Shown one piece after another: positions 42,050 through 50,440 of a DNA stretch of 64,000 bases. The position numbers and the translations under genes are program-made. The notes under the pieces are model-generated. The model had not been told where the DNA came from, ran no database searches, and saw nothing but the letters and a program-made list of their open reading frames with translations. Position 1 is the first letter of the stretch. Each line of letters begins with the position of its first letter. Source of the stretch: Amycolatopsis pretoriensis (GTDB taxonomy: Bacteria > Actinomycetota > Actinomycetes > Mycobacteriales > Pseudonocardiaceae); contig NZ_FNUJ01000004.1 of NCBI RefSeq assembly GCF_900107925.1, positions 682,001-746,000 of the forward strand. The letters run 5' to 3'.

Positions 42050-43489
42050 TCAGTCGACCGCTTCGGCACCCAAAGCCTGTAGGAAAGAGCGCGCCCAACG
42101 ATCGACATCGTGCGTGAGGACCTGGCGACGCATGGCGCGCATCCGGCGACGGCCCTCGGCCGGGTCGAGCGTAATGGCAGCTACTAAAGCGTCCTTCACC
42201 CCGTCCAGGTCGTGGGGGTTGACGAGGAATGCGCTAGAGAGCTCGGCGGCCGCACCGGCGAACTCGGACAGCACCAGCGCGCCGCCGAGGTCGTGCCGCG
42301 CGGCGACGTACTCCTTGCAGACGAGGTTCATCCCGTCACGCAGGGGCGTCACAACCATGACGTCCGCGGCCGTGAAGAAGGCGGCCAGCTCGGTGCGGTC
42401 GACCGATTGGTGCAGGTAGTGGACGACCGGGTGGCCGACGCGGGAGAACTCGCCGTTGATCCGGCCGACCATCTGCTCGATCTCGCCGCGCATCCGCTGG
42501 TAGTGCTCGACGCGCTCGCGGCTGGGGGTCGCGAGCTGCACGAACGTGACGTCGTCCGGCTGCAGCCGGCCCTCGTGCAGCAGCTCGTGCAGCGCCTGCA
42601 GCCGCAGGTCGATGCCCTTGGTGTAGTCGAGGCGGTCGACGCCGAGCAGGACCGTCTTCGGGTTGCCGAGGTCGCGGCGCAGCTGCGCGGCACGCTCCTG
42701 GACACCCTTGGTGCGGGAGAGCGTGTCGAGGCCGGCGGCGTCGATGGAGATGGGGAAGGCACCGACGCGGACCGTCCGGTCGCCGACCTGCATGGTGCCC
42801 GGCCGCGACCGCACGCCGACCGCGCCGCGCGTCGACTCGAGGCCGATCAGCTGGCGGCACAGCCAGAGGAAGTTCTGCGCCCCGCCGGGGCGGTGGAAGC
42901 CGACCAGGTCGGCGCCGGTGAGGCCGCGGATGATCGCGGCGCGCCACGGCATCTGCATGAACAGCTCGACCGGCGGGAACGGGATGTGCAGGAAGAAGCC
43001 GATGCGCAGGTCCGGTCTGAGCTCGCGCAGCATCGCCGGGACCAGCTGCAGCTGGTAGTCCTGGATCCAGACGGTCGCGCCCTGGGCGGCGACCTCGGCG
43101 CTGGCCTTCGCGAACCGCTGGTTCACCTTGACGTAGCTGTTCCACCACGCGCGGTCGAACACCGGGCGCTCGACGACGTCGTGGTAGAGCGGCCAGAGCG
43201 TGGCGTTGGAGAAGCCCTCGTAGTAGTCGCGGACCTCGTCGGCGCTCAGCGAGACGGGGTGCAGCACGAGGCCGTCGTCGTCGAACTCGTCGACGTCGAC
43301 GTCCGGGATGCCCGGCCAGCCCACCCAGGCGCCCTTGCGCGACCGGAGGAACGGCTCGAGCGCCGAGACGAGCCCGCCGGGGCTGGCCGTCCAGCGGCGT
43401 TCACCGTCCGTGGTGCGTTCGAGGTCCACCGGTAGCCGGTTCGCCACTACGACGAAGTCGGCCTGGTTCCCGTTCTCCTTGTCACTCAC
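42050..43489 (-). CDS. otsA: Trehalose-6-phosphate synthase
   Basis: A 479-residue GT20 enzyme that joins glucose from a nucleotide sugar to glucose 6-phosphate. Seen: VVVANRLPVDLER at the start, the ATVWIQDYQLQLVPAML and FFLHIPFPPVELF segments, VGFHRPGGAQNF, and LLGVDRLDYTKGIDLR in the donor-binding domain. Trehalose acts as a stress protectant and mycolate carrier in this order. Upstream of the phosphatase fusion, in one operon. Confidence 0.95.
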   Translation of the reverse strand: MSDKENGNQADFVVVANRLPVDLERTTDGERRWTASPGGLVSALEPFLRSRKGAWVGWPGIPDVDVDEFDDDGLVLHPVSLSADEVRDYYEGFSNATLWPLYHDVVERPVFDRAWWNSYVKVNQRFAKASAEVAAQGATVWIQDYQLQLVPAMLRELRPDLRIGFFLHIPFPPVELFMQMPWRAAIIRGLTGADLVGFHRPGGAQNFLWLCRQLIGLESTRGAVGVRSRPGTMQVGDRTVRVGAFPISIDAAGLDTLSRTKGVQERAAQLRRDLGNPKTVLLGVDRLDYTKGIDLRLQALHELLHEGRLQPDDVTFVQLATPSRERVEHYQRMRGEIEQMVGRINGEFSRVGHPVVHYLHQSVDRTELAAFFTAADVMVVTPLRDGMNLVCKEYVAARHDLGGALVLSEFAGAAAELSSAFLVNPHDLDGVKDALVAAITLDPAEGRRRMRAMRRQVLTHDVDRWARSFLQALGAEAVD

Positions 43490-43571
43490 AGCTGCTGCTC
43501 CTCGCGTCCTGGGTCGCGGCCCCAGAGTGAAACCCTATCGCGATAACCATGAACAGCCGGTGACCGCCGAG

Positions 43572-45065
43572 TTACTCCAAGCTTCGTTCGGTCGGTTCGA
43601 GCGGACCAGCCATGCGTGGTCCGGCGAACCGCCGCTCGAGCCTGCCCAGGCCGGTCCGCACCGGCTGGGCGAGCCATTCCCCGAGTACCACGCCCGCTGC
43701 CAGCGCAAGCCCGATTGCGACGGCGGTCATGAGCGTCGAGATGTTGCCGCTGGGCTCGACCCCGATCTGATACAGACCACGGTAGGTCGAGAGGCCCGGA
43801 AGCAGCGGAGTGATCCCGGACACGGCTACTACCAGTGGAGTAACACCGAGTCGCCGCGCGAGCACGCCACCGCAGAAGCCGACGAGCGTCGCGGCGATGG
43901 CGGAGGAGCTGACCCCGTCCAATCGGGCGAGCATGAGCGACCCGTAGACGGCGGCGCCGATCCCCCCGGCGGCCGCGGCGACCAGCATCGCGCGCATCTT
44001 GGAGTAGCTGGCGAGCGCGAAGCAGGCGGCGGCGCCGGCCCCGCCGAGCACGACCATCGGCAGCTGCGTCGCGGTCGACGTCGGCACGTCCGGCAGCGGC
44101 GTGCGGGGGAGGCCGAGCATGACGGCGATCCGCAGGGCGAGCACGACCCCGGCGATCAGGCCGGCGGACATCAGTGCCGTTTCCATGGTGCGTCCGGCGG
44201 CGGTGACGTTGTAGCCGGTGATGGCGTCTTGAACGGCGGAGACGGTGGAGAGGCCCGACAGCAGCACGGTGACCGCGGCGGCGACCACGAGTGTCGGTTT
44301 GTCGGTGGTCAGGACGTTGAAGCTGACGATGGCCATGGCCGAGAGCGTCGCGACCAGGCCGCCGATGACCTGCTGGAAGAAGAAGGGCAGGCCATAGCGG
44401 TTCACGAACCGCCCGATCCGGTCGATGACGCCGGAGATGACGAAGGCGACGAGCGCGATGTCGAGGCCGCCACCGAGCAGCAGGGTGATGAAGGCGGCGA
44501 CCCCGCCCCAGGCGAGCGTCGCGGTCCAGCGCGGGTAGGGGTGCGAAGCCTGCGTGATCCGCTCGAGCTCCTGCTGGGCTTGCTCAGCCCCGACGTTCCC
44601 GCGGACGATCTGCCGGATGAGCTTTTCGGTCTCGGTGAGCCGGGTGTAGTCGAGGCTCCGGCTCCGCACGACGCGCAGCGCGGTGACGGGCGAGAGGTCG
44701 CTGCCGCGGTGGCAGGTGACGGTGATCGAGGTGAAGATGACGTCCACCTCGCAGTGCGGCAGCCCGAGCGCCCCGGCGATGGCGATGATGGTGGCGGTGA
44801 CGTCCGAAGCGCCGGCACCGCTGGCCATCTGGACCTCACCGATGCGCAGGGAGAGGTCGAGCACGAAGTTGACGGTGGCCTCGTCGGGCAGCTGAGGCCC
44901 CATGGCCTCCTCGGCGTCAACGGCGGGGAACTCCCCGGTCGGAGCTTCGAGGACGTGCCAGGGGCGGCGCTTGAGGAGGTTCGGGCGGTGGACCCGCGGT
45001 TTTTGTTCGGGAGGTTCGAGGAGGGGCCATCTGGTCGTGCTGTGCCCGTTGCTGTCGATCTTCAA
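43572..45065 (-). CDS. ThrE-type threonine/serine exporter
   Basis: A 497-residue protein. The N-terminal soluble ThrE domain (DLSLRIGEVQMASGAGASDVTA, CEVDVIFTSITVTC) is followed by about ten membrane segments in two halves, as in Corynebacterium ThrE. It should export threonine and serine by proton exchange. Starts with ATG 45065. An 82-base gap separates it from otsA, which may share a promoter. Confidence 0.9.
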   Translation of the reverse strand: MKIDSNGHSTTRWPLLEPPEQKPRVHRPNLLKRRPWHVLEAPTGEFPAVDAEEAMGPQLPDEATVNFVLDLSLRIGEVQMASGAGASDVTATIIAIAGALGLPHCEVDVIFTSITVTCHRGSDLSPVTALRVVRSRSLDYTRLTETEKLIRQIVRGNVGAEQAQQELERITQASHPYPRWTATLAWGGVAAFITLLLGGGLDIALVAFVISGVIDRIGRFVNRYGLPFFFQQVIGGLVATLSAMAIVSFNVLTTDKPTLVVAAAVTVLLSGLSTVSAVQDAITGYNVTAAGRTMETALMSAGLIAGVVLALRIAVMLGLPRTPLPDVPTSTATQLPMVVLGGAGAAACFALASYSKMRAMLVAAAAGGIGAAVYGSLMLARLDGVSSSAIAATLVGFCGGVLARRLGVTPLVVAVSGITPLLPGLSTYRGLYQIGVEPSGNISTLMTAVAIGLALAAGVVLGEWLAQPVRTGLGRLERRFAGPRMAGPLEPTERSLE

Positions 45066-45179
45066 GATCCACCTCCTCGTCGTGTCGTCTCCTGGGGTGC
45101 ATCGACAGGGGTGTGTCCGTCGTTGCAGTGGCGTTGACCACGTTGCTCCATAGTGGCCTGGAGCAGGTGATCTTGCCTC

Positions 45180-45211
45180 TTGACGGGGTCTCGTGGTGGG
45201 GCCGATACACT
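45180..45211 (+). promoter_or_regulatory. Candidate promoter of the tRNA gene
   Basis: TTGACG at 45180-45185 and GATACA (45204-45209), 18 bases apart, fit sigma-A -35/-10 elements; transcription would start about 20 bases before the tRNA. Confidence 0.5.
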
Positions 45212-45235
45212 GGGGGCGGCGCTCTTGGGCGCCAG

Positions 45236-45308
45236 GCCGCTATAGCTCAGCTGGTAGAGCATCTGTCTTGTAAACAGAAGGTCAGGGGTTCGAGCCCCCT
45301 TGGCGGCT
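45236..45308 (+). tRNA. tRNA-Thr (anticodon UGU)
   Basis: A 73-base cloverleaf: acceptor GCCGCTA pairs with TGGCGGC, D-arm GCTCAGCTGGTAGAGC, anticodon stem TCTGT/ACAGA with loop CTTGTAA, and T-arm GGTTCGAGCC. The anticodon TGT reads ACA/ACG threonine codons. CCA is not encoded. Confidence 0.95.
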
Positions 45309-45311
45309 CCG

Positions 45312-45533
45312 CTACAAGCCGTTGCGGCAGACGAGAGCCGCGACCCGGTCGGCTTCGAGCTGCCAACGCCGCAACCGGTGCCGCAGTGTCACGGCGACGA
45401 GCGTGGCACTGCTGAGGACACTGGCCGCCGCCACGGCGGCGATGTCGCCGTCGAGGCCGCCGTTGATCGCCCAGATGATGCCGATCACCGCGGCCGACGC
45501 GGCGAGCGCGAACGCCGAGACCGTGCGCGCCAC
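45312..45533 (-). CDS. Small two-helix membrane protein
   Basis: About 73 residues with two hydrophobic stretches (TVSAFALAASAAVIGIIWAI and IAAVAAASVLSSATLVAVTL) and a basic end. GTG 45533 has GAGGAG five bases upstream. It overlaps the end of the preceding ORF by 49 bases in another frame. The overlap could be real coupling, or a frameshift may have split one gene. Function unknown. Confidence 0.5.
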   Translation of the reverse strand: MARTVSAFALAASAAVIGIIWAINGGLDGDIAAVAAASVLSSATLVAVTLRHRLRRWQLEADRVAALVCRNGL

Positions 45534-45868
45534 GTCCACTCCTCGCCCGCCTCGATCTCCTTCCGGAGCGATCGGGCCGTCTCTTGGACGGCGGTGCCGC
45601 CCGCGCCGAGTTCGATGATCCGGTCGGCCGCGGCCGCGCAGAACTCCCGCTGCTCCCGCGTCGTCATGACCGGACGGTCGTCGCGGGTCAGGCTTCGCAC
45701 CCGCACGGTCGATTCCGCGAGCGCGCGGGCGAGCCGGTCGCGGATTTCCTCGTCGCCGGGATCCGTGGTAATCGCGTCTTCCAGACGTTTCAAGTCGGCG
45801 AAAAGATCTTTCAGGGAACTGTTCACGCGAGGATTCTCCAGAGCGTTCACATCGGTCGGGGGCACCAT
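45485..45868 (-). CDS. Unknown 127-residue helical protein
   Basis: The first 105 residues are helical and charged (SLKDLFADLKRLEDAI, EEIRDRLARALAEST), with no membrane segment. The last 15 residues are Arg/Ser-rich and lie in the overlap with the membrane gene, where the true product may differ. Divergent from the next gene with only 59 bases between starts. No family recognised. Confidence 0.5.
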   Translation of the reverse strand: MVPPTDVNALENPRVNSSLKDLFADLKRLEDAITTDPGDEEIRDRLARALAESTVRVRSLTRDDRPVMTTREQREFCAAAADRIIELGAGGTAVQETARSLRKEIEAGEEWTWRARSRRSRSPRRPR

Positions 45869-45927
45869 GCTACGGTCTCCGCTCTCGGCGACGCGGCCAG
45901 ATCACGGTTTTGGGGAGGATCTCGGGA

Positions 45928-46563
45928 ATGTCCGCGAGCAACACCCGGTTCGCAGCCCTTGTCGGTGCGGCGAACTTCCTTCTTTGCGCGGCGGTCGGAA
46001 CGGTACTGCTGCTGGTGAACGGAAGCGAAGGACAAACCGTCCAGTCGGTTTCGGTAACAGATCCGGTTGCGCCTGATTACGAATCGTCGACCCCGACCAC
46101 CGGCATTTACTCGACCACGCCGGAGCCGGTCGCCGACAGCTACGAAACCGTCACCGCGCCCGACGGATTCAGCACGGTCGTCCCGCGGGGCTGGCCGAGT
46201 GAGCCGAAGAACCCGGGCTCGTACCAGGCGACCGATCCGGCCGACGAATCGCACTACGTCCGTTACGGCGCCAGTGATGCGCGCGGGGACCTCGTCGACA
46301 CCCACGTCGCCGCCGAAAAGGACACGGCCACCCGGCTCACCGGCCTGCACCGCGTCCGGATGGACCGGATCGACGTGCGCGGCAGCGAAGCCGTCGACTG
46401 GGAATTCACCTGGGAGTCGTCGACGCAGGGAACGCGGCACGTGCGCGCGGTCTACTGGCGCAGCGGAGGAGTGGAGTATTTCGTGTACGTGTCCGCCCTG
46501 GACTCGGCGTGGCAGCCGATGCCGGAACTGCTGACCACAATGCTCGACCGGAGCCGTCCGTGA
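45928..46563 (+). CDS. Single-pass membrane protein of unknown function
   Basis: A 211-residue protein with one N-terminal hydrophobic segment (ALVGAANFLLCAAVGTVLLLV), a Thr/Pro-rich stalk and an outer domain with FSTVVPRGW and WEFTW-type beta segments, reminiscent of extracellular sensor domains of Ser/Thr kinases. ATG 45928 has GGGGAGG upstream. It is coupled by a GTGA overlap to the next gene, so the three genes to 49003 form one operon. Confidence 0.65.
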   Translation: MSASNTRFAALVGAANFLLCAAVGTVLLLVNGSEGQTVQSVSVTDPVAPDYESSTPTTGIYSTTPEPVADSYETVTAPDGFSTVVPRGWPSEPKNPGSYQATDPADESHYVRYGASDARGDLVDTHVAAEKDTATRLTGLHRVRMDRIDVRGSEAVDWEFTWESSTQGTRHVRAVYWRSGGVEYFVYVSALDSAWQPMPELLTTMLDRSRP

Positions 46564-48323
46564 CCATCCACGAGCCGTCGACCGACTGGACGCGTTTCGC
46601 CACGGCCGAGCACGCCGAAGCCGAATCGGCTCCACTCGACGACAACACCCGCTACCTCGCCGCGGCCGCCCACCTCGACCGCCGTTATGCCGACGACGTC
46701 GTCCGCGAATCGCTGGTCGAAGATACGCGCCAAGTGCCGTTGACGCCCGGTTTGGACACCGCCACGGTGCTGACCGAAGTCGTCGCGGCGCGGACGCGGC
46801 GCAAGTTCCGCGACGGTGCTCTGGCGCTGTTGACGTTCGCTTTCGTGACGACCGGTTTGGGCAGCCCCTTCCTGGCCGCGTGGCTGAGCTGGGCGGCTTT
46901 GCTGTCGGTCAAGCCGATCTGGAAATCGGTGCGGTGGGGCCGGCCCGGTTCCGGGTTGTTCGTCGTCGGGAAGCTGGCGGCCGTCTTCTTCCTGTTCACG
47001 GGCGCCATCCTGCTGCCGTTGCTCGGCGAGCTGATCTCCTGGCTGCAGCAGCAGAGCAGCTCGAGCCGGAGCACCCGCGTCAGCTCCGGCGGCAATCCGT
47101 TCGACACCTCCGACCTGCTGCCCAGCTGGTTCGGGCTGGACGCGGCGGTGATCTCCGGCTCTTCGGCCGTGCTGATGCTGGTCATCCTGATCGCGGACCG
47201 CGTTGTCGTCTGGCGGACGGTCAGGCGGTACTTCGGCCGCCGGGCCCGGGTGCCGGGTGGCGAACGCCCGTCGCCCGACCGTCTCGCGCTCCTCTTCAGC
47301 CCGCCGCGGCTCCGCCGGGGTCTCGAGCGCCACCGCGCCGGCCGCGTCGGCGAATCGCCCGACGCGCGGGTGCCACTGATCGTCTACCGGGGACGCAATC
47401 CCTTCGTCGGCGCCGGGACCAGCGTCACCCCGTGGTCGCTGGCGCTGCCATTGGAACAGCTCGGCTCGGCGGCCGAGGAGCCGCTCACCACCGCGCGGTT
47501 CTACGAAGAAGTCGGGAAAGCGGTCGAGGAACTGCAGCGACACGCGGCTCTCTCCCCGGACGAACGCCTCCGGGACCTGCGGGTCGAAGGCATGGTGTTC
47601 AGCCCGGCCGAAGGCCTGATCGACCGCGTGCACGACCCGGTCACGAAGCCTTACCTGCGCGGGGTTTCCGAGCCGCCCGCGCACTTCCTGCCGACGGAGG
47701 AGGCGCAGCGGATCTACCACCGCCCGCGGGAGTGGGCGCGGTACTACCTCTGCTTCCAGGTCGAGACGTGGAACCGCGAGCTCGTCCTCTCGGCGTTCCT
47801 GCACGCGGCCGTCGAGGAGAGCACGCTGTACATCGAGTGGACGCCGTGCGTGCTCCCGCCGATCCGGCAGGAGTTCCGCGCCGGGGACACGATGACCGCG
47901 GACTGGTGGCGACCGGTCTGGCAGGGCTTCCTCCGGTGGCTGAAGCTCCCGGTGACCGGCCCGGGCCGGTTCTGGGCCGCGCTCAAGGTGATCCGGCCGC
48001 TGCCGCACGACGGGCACACGCTCAACGCCGATCGCTACGGCTCGGCGCGCACGTTGCGGGAACTCGGCGCGGCCGATGCCGCCCGCGACTACTTCCAGGT
48101 CGTCGACGCCGAGCGGTACACGAAGCTGCTGGAAAGCCGGCTGGTGCCGGCGATCAGCAAGGTGCTCAGCGACTCCGGGTACTCGCCGGCGTCGTTCGAG
48201 CGCCGGGTCGCCGCCGTCACGACGAACAACGTGACCATCCACGGCAGCAACACCGGTCCGATGGTCTTCGGCGGGGTGGTCGAAGGCGATGTCACCGGCG
48301 GAACGCTCGCGTCCCGGACCTGA
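46560..48323 (+). CDS. Membrane protein with C-terminal amyloid-like signalling motif
   Basis: A 587-residue protein with membrane segments at about 86-117, 133-161 and 195-217, and a large C-terminal soluble part of about 370 residues without a recognised family. The last 35 residues contain NNVTIHGSNTGPMVFGGVV followed by EGDV-x-GG. The first 27 residues of the next gene product repeat this pattern, with 16 of 26 positions identical. Bacterial amyloid signalling (BASS) motifs have this Asn/Gly/Val-rich layout and are shared between adjacent sensors and effectors. Starts by GTGA overlap with the gene before it. Confidence 0.7.
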   Translation: MTIHEPSTDWTRFATAEHAEAESAPLDDNTRYLAAAAHLDRRYADDVVRESLVEDTRQVPLTPGLDTATVLTEVVAARTRRKFRDGALALLTFAFVTTGLGSPFLAAWLSWAALLSVKPIWKSVRWGRPGSGLFVVGKLAAVFFLFTGAILLPLLGELISWLQQQSSSSRSTRVSSGGNPFDTSDLLPSWFGLDAAVISGSSAVLMLVILIADRVVVWRTVRRYFGRRARVPGGERPSPDRLALLFSPPRLRRGLERHRAGRVGESPDARVPLIVYRGRNPFVGAGTSVTPWSLALPLEQLGSAAEEPLTTARFYEEVGKAVEELQRHAALSPDERLRDLRVEGMVFSPAEGLIDRVHDPVTKPYLRGVSEPPAHFLPTEEAQRIYHRPREWARYYLCFQVETWNRELVLSAFLHAAVEESTLYIEWTPCVLPPIRQEFRAGDTMTADWWRPVWQGFLRWLKLPVTGPGRFWAALKVIRPLPHDGHTLNADRYGSARTLRELGAADAARDYFQVVDAERYTKLLESRLVPAISKVLSDSGYSPASFERRVAAVTTNNVTIHGSNTGPMVFGGVVEGDVTGGTLASRT

Positions 48324-48331
48324 GGAACTCG

Positions 48332-49003
48332 ATGCCCGAGCAGAATTCCTTCACCAATACCGGGACGAACACCGGGCCGGTGATCTTCGGCGGTACCGTC
48401 CACGGTTCCGTGCGCGGGGGTGACGTCGGGCGAGCGGCCGCTCCGCCGAGGGAATCGCGTCCCGCGTCTCCCAGCGTGCCGGTCGTGGGAAAGCCGCCCC
48501 GGGTGTTCATCACCTATTCCCACGACAACGAGCGGCACTATGACCTCGTGCGTGAGTTCGCAACGTTCTTGCGCGCCGACGTGGGCCTCGACGTCCGGCT
48601 GGACCAATGGGCCGACGACGGTCGCCGCGATTGGTCGCTGTGGGCGATCGAGCAGCTCGCCGAAGCGGATTTCGTGCTCGTGATCGCGTCGCCCGACTAC
48701 AAACGGCGGGCGGAGGGCGCCGAGGTACCGCACCTGGGGCGTGGTGCGCAGTTCGAGGCCGCGATGATCCGGGACAACCTCACCCAGGACCTGCCCGGGG
48801 CCACCCGGCGGATCCTGCCCGTCGTGCTGCCGGGCCGTCGCGTGGAAGAGATTCCGTCGTTCCTCAACGCCTATTCCACCACGCGGTACGAAATCACGGA
48901 GTTCACGCCGGCCGGCGTCGAGGAACTGCTCGTCGCGATCACCGGCGTGGCCCGCTTCGCGATGCCCGAAATCGGGGGCGGGCCGGGGCCCGCCCCCAAC
49001 TGA
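48332..49003 (+). CDS. SEFIR-domain protein with N-terminal amyloid-like motif
   Basis: A 223-residue protein. Residues 5-30 (NSFTNTGTNTGPVIFGGTVH, then GSVRGG) match the end of the preceding protein. A linker of 25 residues leads to a SEFIR domain at about 57-185: PRVFITYSHDNERHY, VRLDQWADDGRRDWSLW, VLVIASPDYK and a Glu in AQFEAAMIR that could be catalytic. SEFIR domains belong to the TIR superfamily. The layout suggests an effector (NAD hydrolysis or scaffold) switched on by the membrane protein. ATG 48332 with GAGG upstream. Confidence 0.8.
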   Translation: MPEQNSFTNTGTNTGPVIFGGTVHGSVRGGDVGRAAAPPRESRPASPSVPVVGKPPRVFITYSHDNERHYDLVREFATFLRADVGLDVRLDQWADDGRRDWSLWAIEQLAEADFVLVIASPDYKRRAEGAEVPHLGRGAQFEAAMIRDNLTQDLPGATRRILPVVLPGRRVEEIPSFLNAYSTTRYEITEFTPAGVEELLVAITGVARFAMPEIGGGPGPAPN

Positions 49004-49011
49004 TTCGAACC

Positions 49012-49353
49012 TCAGTTGCCCTGGCTGGTGCCGCCGTCGGTGATGGCTCCCGCCGCGCAGTTGTCCGGGTTGTCGCCGTCCGCCTCGTGCTCTCCCGGGG
49101 ACAGGATCGGCACGCCGATGCCGTTGAGCGAGTCCTGGATCGGGACCTGGACGCCCAGGACGTTGACGTTGTTGCCGCAGACGCCCGGCGTCACGTTGGT
49201 GTTGTGCAGGACCTCGGTGTTGTCGAGGTTGACCAGGCCCGCCTGGCCGAAGTCGTCGTCGTAGCCGCCGGGGGTGTCGGCGGAGGCGATCCCGCCGGAG
49301 AGGAACGCGCCGGCGGCGAGGGCGGCGGTGATCAGGCCGATCTTCTTGATCAT
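49012..49353 (-). CDS. Chaplin-like small secreted protein
   Basis: A 113-residue exported protein with a signal peptide (MIKKIGLITAALAAGAFLSG, then GIASA). The mature part contains TPGVCGNNVNVLGVQVP, similar to the chaplin signature (Cys, Gly-Asn, Asn-Val-x-Gly), then a second Cys near the end. Chaplins coat aerial hyphae. The fit is partial, so chaplin-like is used loosely. GAGGAGA lies upstream of ATG 49353. Confidence 0.65.
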   Translation of the reverse strand: MIKKIGLITAALAAGAFLSGGIASADTPGGYDDDFGQAGLVNLDNTEVLHNTNVTPGVCGNNVNVLGVQVPIQDSLNGIGVPILSPGEHEADGDNPDNCAAGAITDGGTSQGN

Positions 49354-49626
49354 GGGGATCTCCTCGGACTCGGATGAGAGTGAAACGCGGAACGACGGCG
49401 TGGGGGAAAGCGCCGTCGGTGGGGAGGGTGCACGCCGGGGTCGCGATTCATGCGCGGGACCCTCGATCGTGTTCCGGGAAAAGGTCGAAATTCCATGGCG
49501 TTGTAGCTGAATCGGGTGAGTAATCACTGGTCGGCGCGGTGCTAATCCGGGGGTAACGCGGGAGTGGTGAATGGCGTGTGGTTATGGTTGGGCGGTATTC
49601 GATGGCCGAAGTGAACGGGCGGGATC

Positions 49627-50376
49627 GTGACGAGTGCGACGCGGCGGGGAGGCGACCCGGTGAATGCCGGTCGGATCCTCTTGCGCGCGCTGGTCGTGCT
49701 CGGGGGCGCCGTCGCGGCTTGCGCGATCGCGTGGCTGACGGCCACGGCGTCGGCCAGCACCGTCACCGAGGTCGCGGACGGGCCGATCGCGTCGGCCGCC
49801 GCGGGTGTCGTGCCGTCCGCCGGCGAGGTTCCCTTGGTGCGGCAGGCCCGCGACACCGCTGTCGACCGCGTGCGCGTGCTGTCTGGAGCGGCCGCGCACA
49901 CCGCCCGCCTCGCAACCCGCGTGGTGGCCTCGGTTCCGGCCACCGTCGTCGAGGTCGGGCGCACCGCCGTGGCGGCGCTGGTTCCGCCGGTCGCCGGCCC
50001 GCGCGAGCACGTCGAAAAGTCCGCCGGTCCCGTTGTCGCCGTGGCGGACGACGTCACGAGCGCACCGGCTCCCGGCGGCCAGCGGGAACGATCCACCTTC
50101 CGTTCCCCGGCAATTCCGGTTCGCGCGGCGGCCGTCAGCCGGTCGCACGCCGATGACCGGTCCGAGCCGGGTGCACGTGGAAACAGCGGGCAATCGTGGC
50201 CGCCGTCTTGCGTGGGGCCGGCCAGCGCCGGTTTCACCGCCGGCCACGACCGCAATTGCGGTGACGCGATTCAGGAAGCGGCCGCGGTGCACCCGCGGCC
50301 GTCGCACCGCCGGAACGGCGTGCGGAGCCGAGCCGTGGCAGCGGCGGAAATCCAGCCCGGCGTCACGCCGGACTGA
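49627..50376 (+). CDS. Membrane or secreted protein of unknown function
   Basis: A 249-residue protein with one N-terminal hydrophobic segment (LLRALVVLGGAVAACAIAWLTA), an Ala/Val-rich helical part (about 50-125), and a polar tail with two Cys. GTG start. A reading frame on the other strand spans most of this gene, but it lacks a signal or family features. No family recognised. Confidence 0.5.
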   Translation: MTSATRRGGDPVNAGRILLRALVVLGGAVAACAIAWLTATASASTVTEVADGPIASAAAGVVPSAGEVPLVRQARDTAVDRVRVLSGAAAHTARLATRVVASVPATVVEVGRTAVAALVPPVAGPREHVEKSAGPVVAVADDVTSAPAPGGQRERSTFRSPAIPVRAAAVSRSHADDRSEPGARGNSGQSWPPSCVGPASAGFTAGHDRNCGDAIQEAAAVHPRPSHRRNGVRSRAVAAAEIQPGVTPD

Positions 50377-50440
50377 CTGATCCGCGCTCCGGCCTGCTCA
50401 TTTCCCTGAATCCATTTTCTTTTTCCGAGGAGTATTTGCC

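Noticed and set aside
49582..50307. 241-residue minus-strand ORF opposite the 249-residue membrane protein
   Set aside because: Arg/Gly-rich without a signal or ribosome site; the plus-strand frame has a hydrophobic anchor and normal codon bias, so it was preferred.
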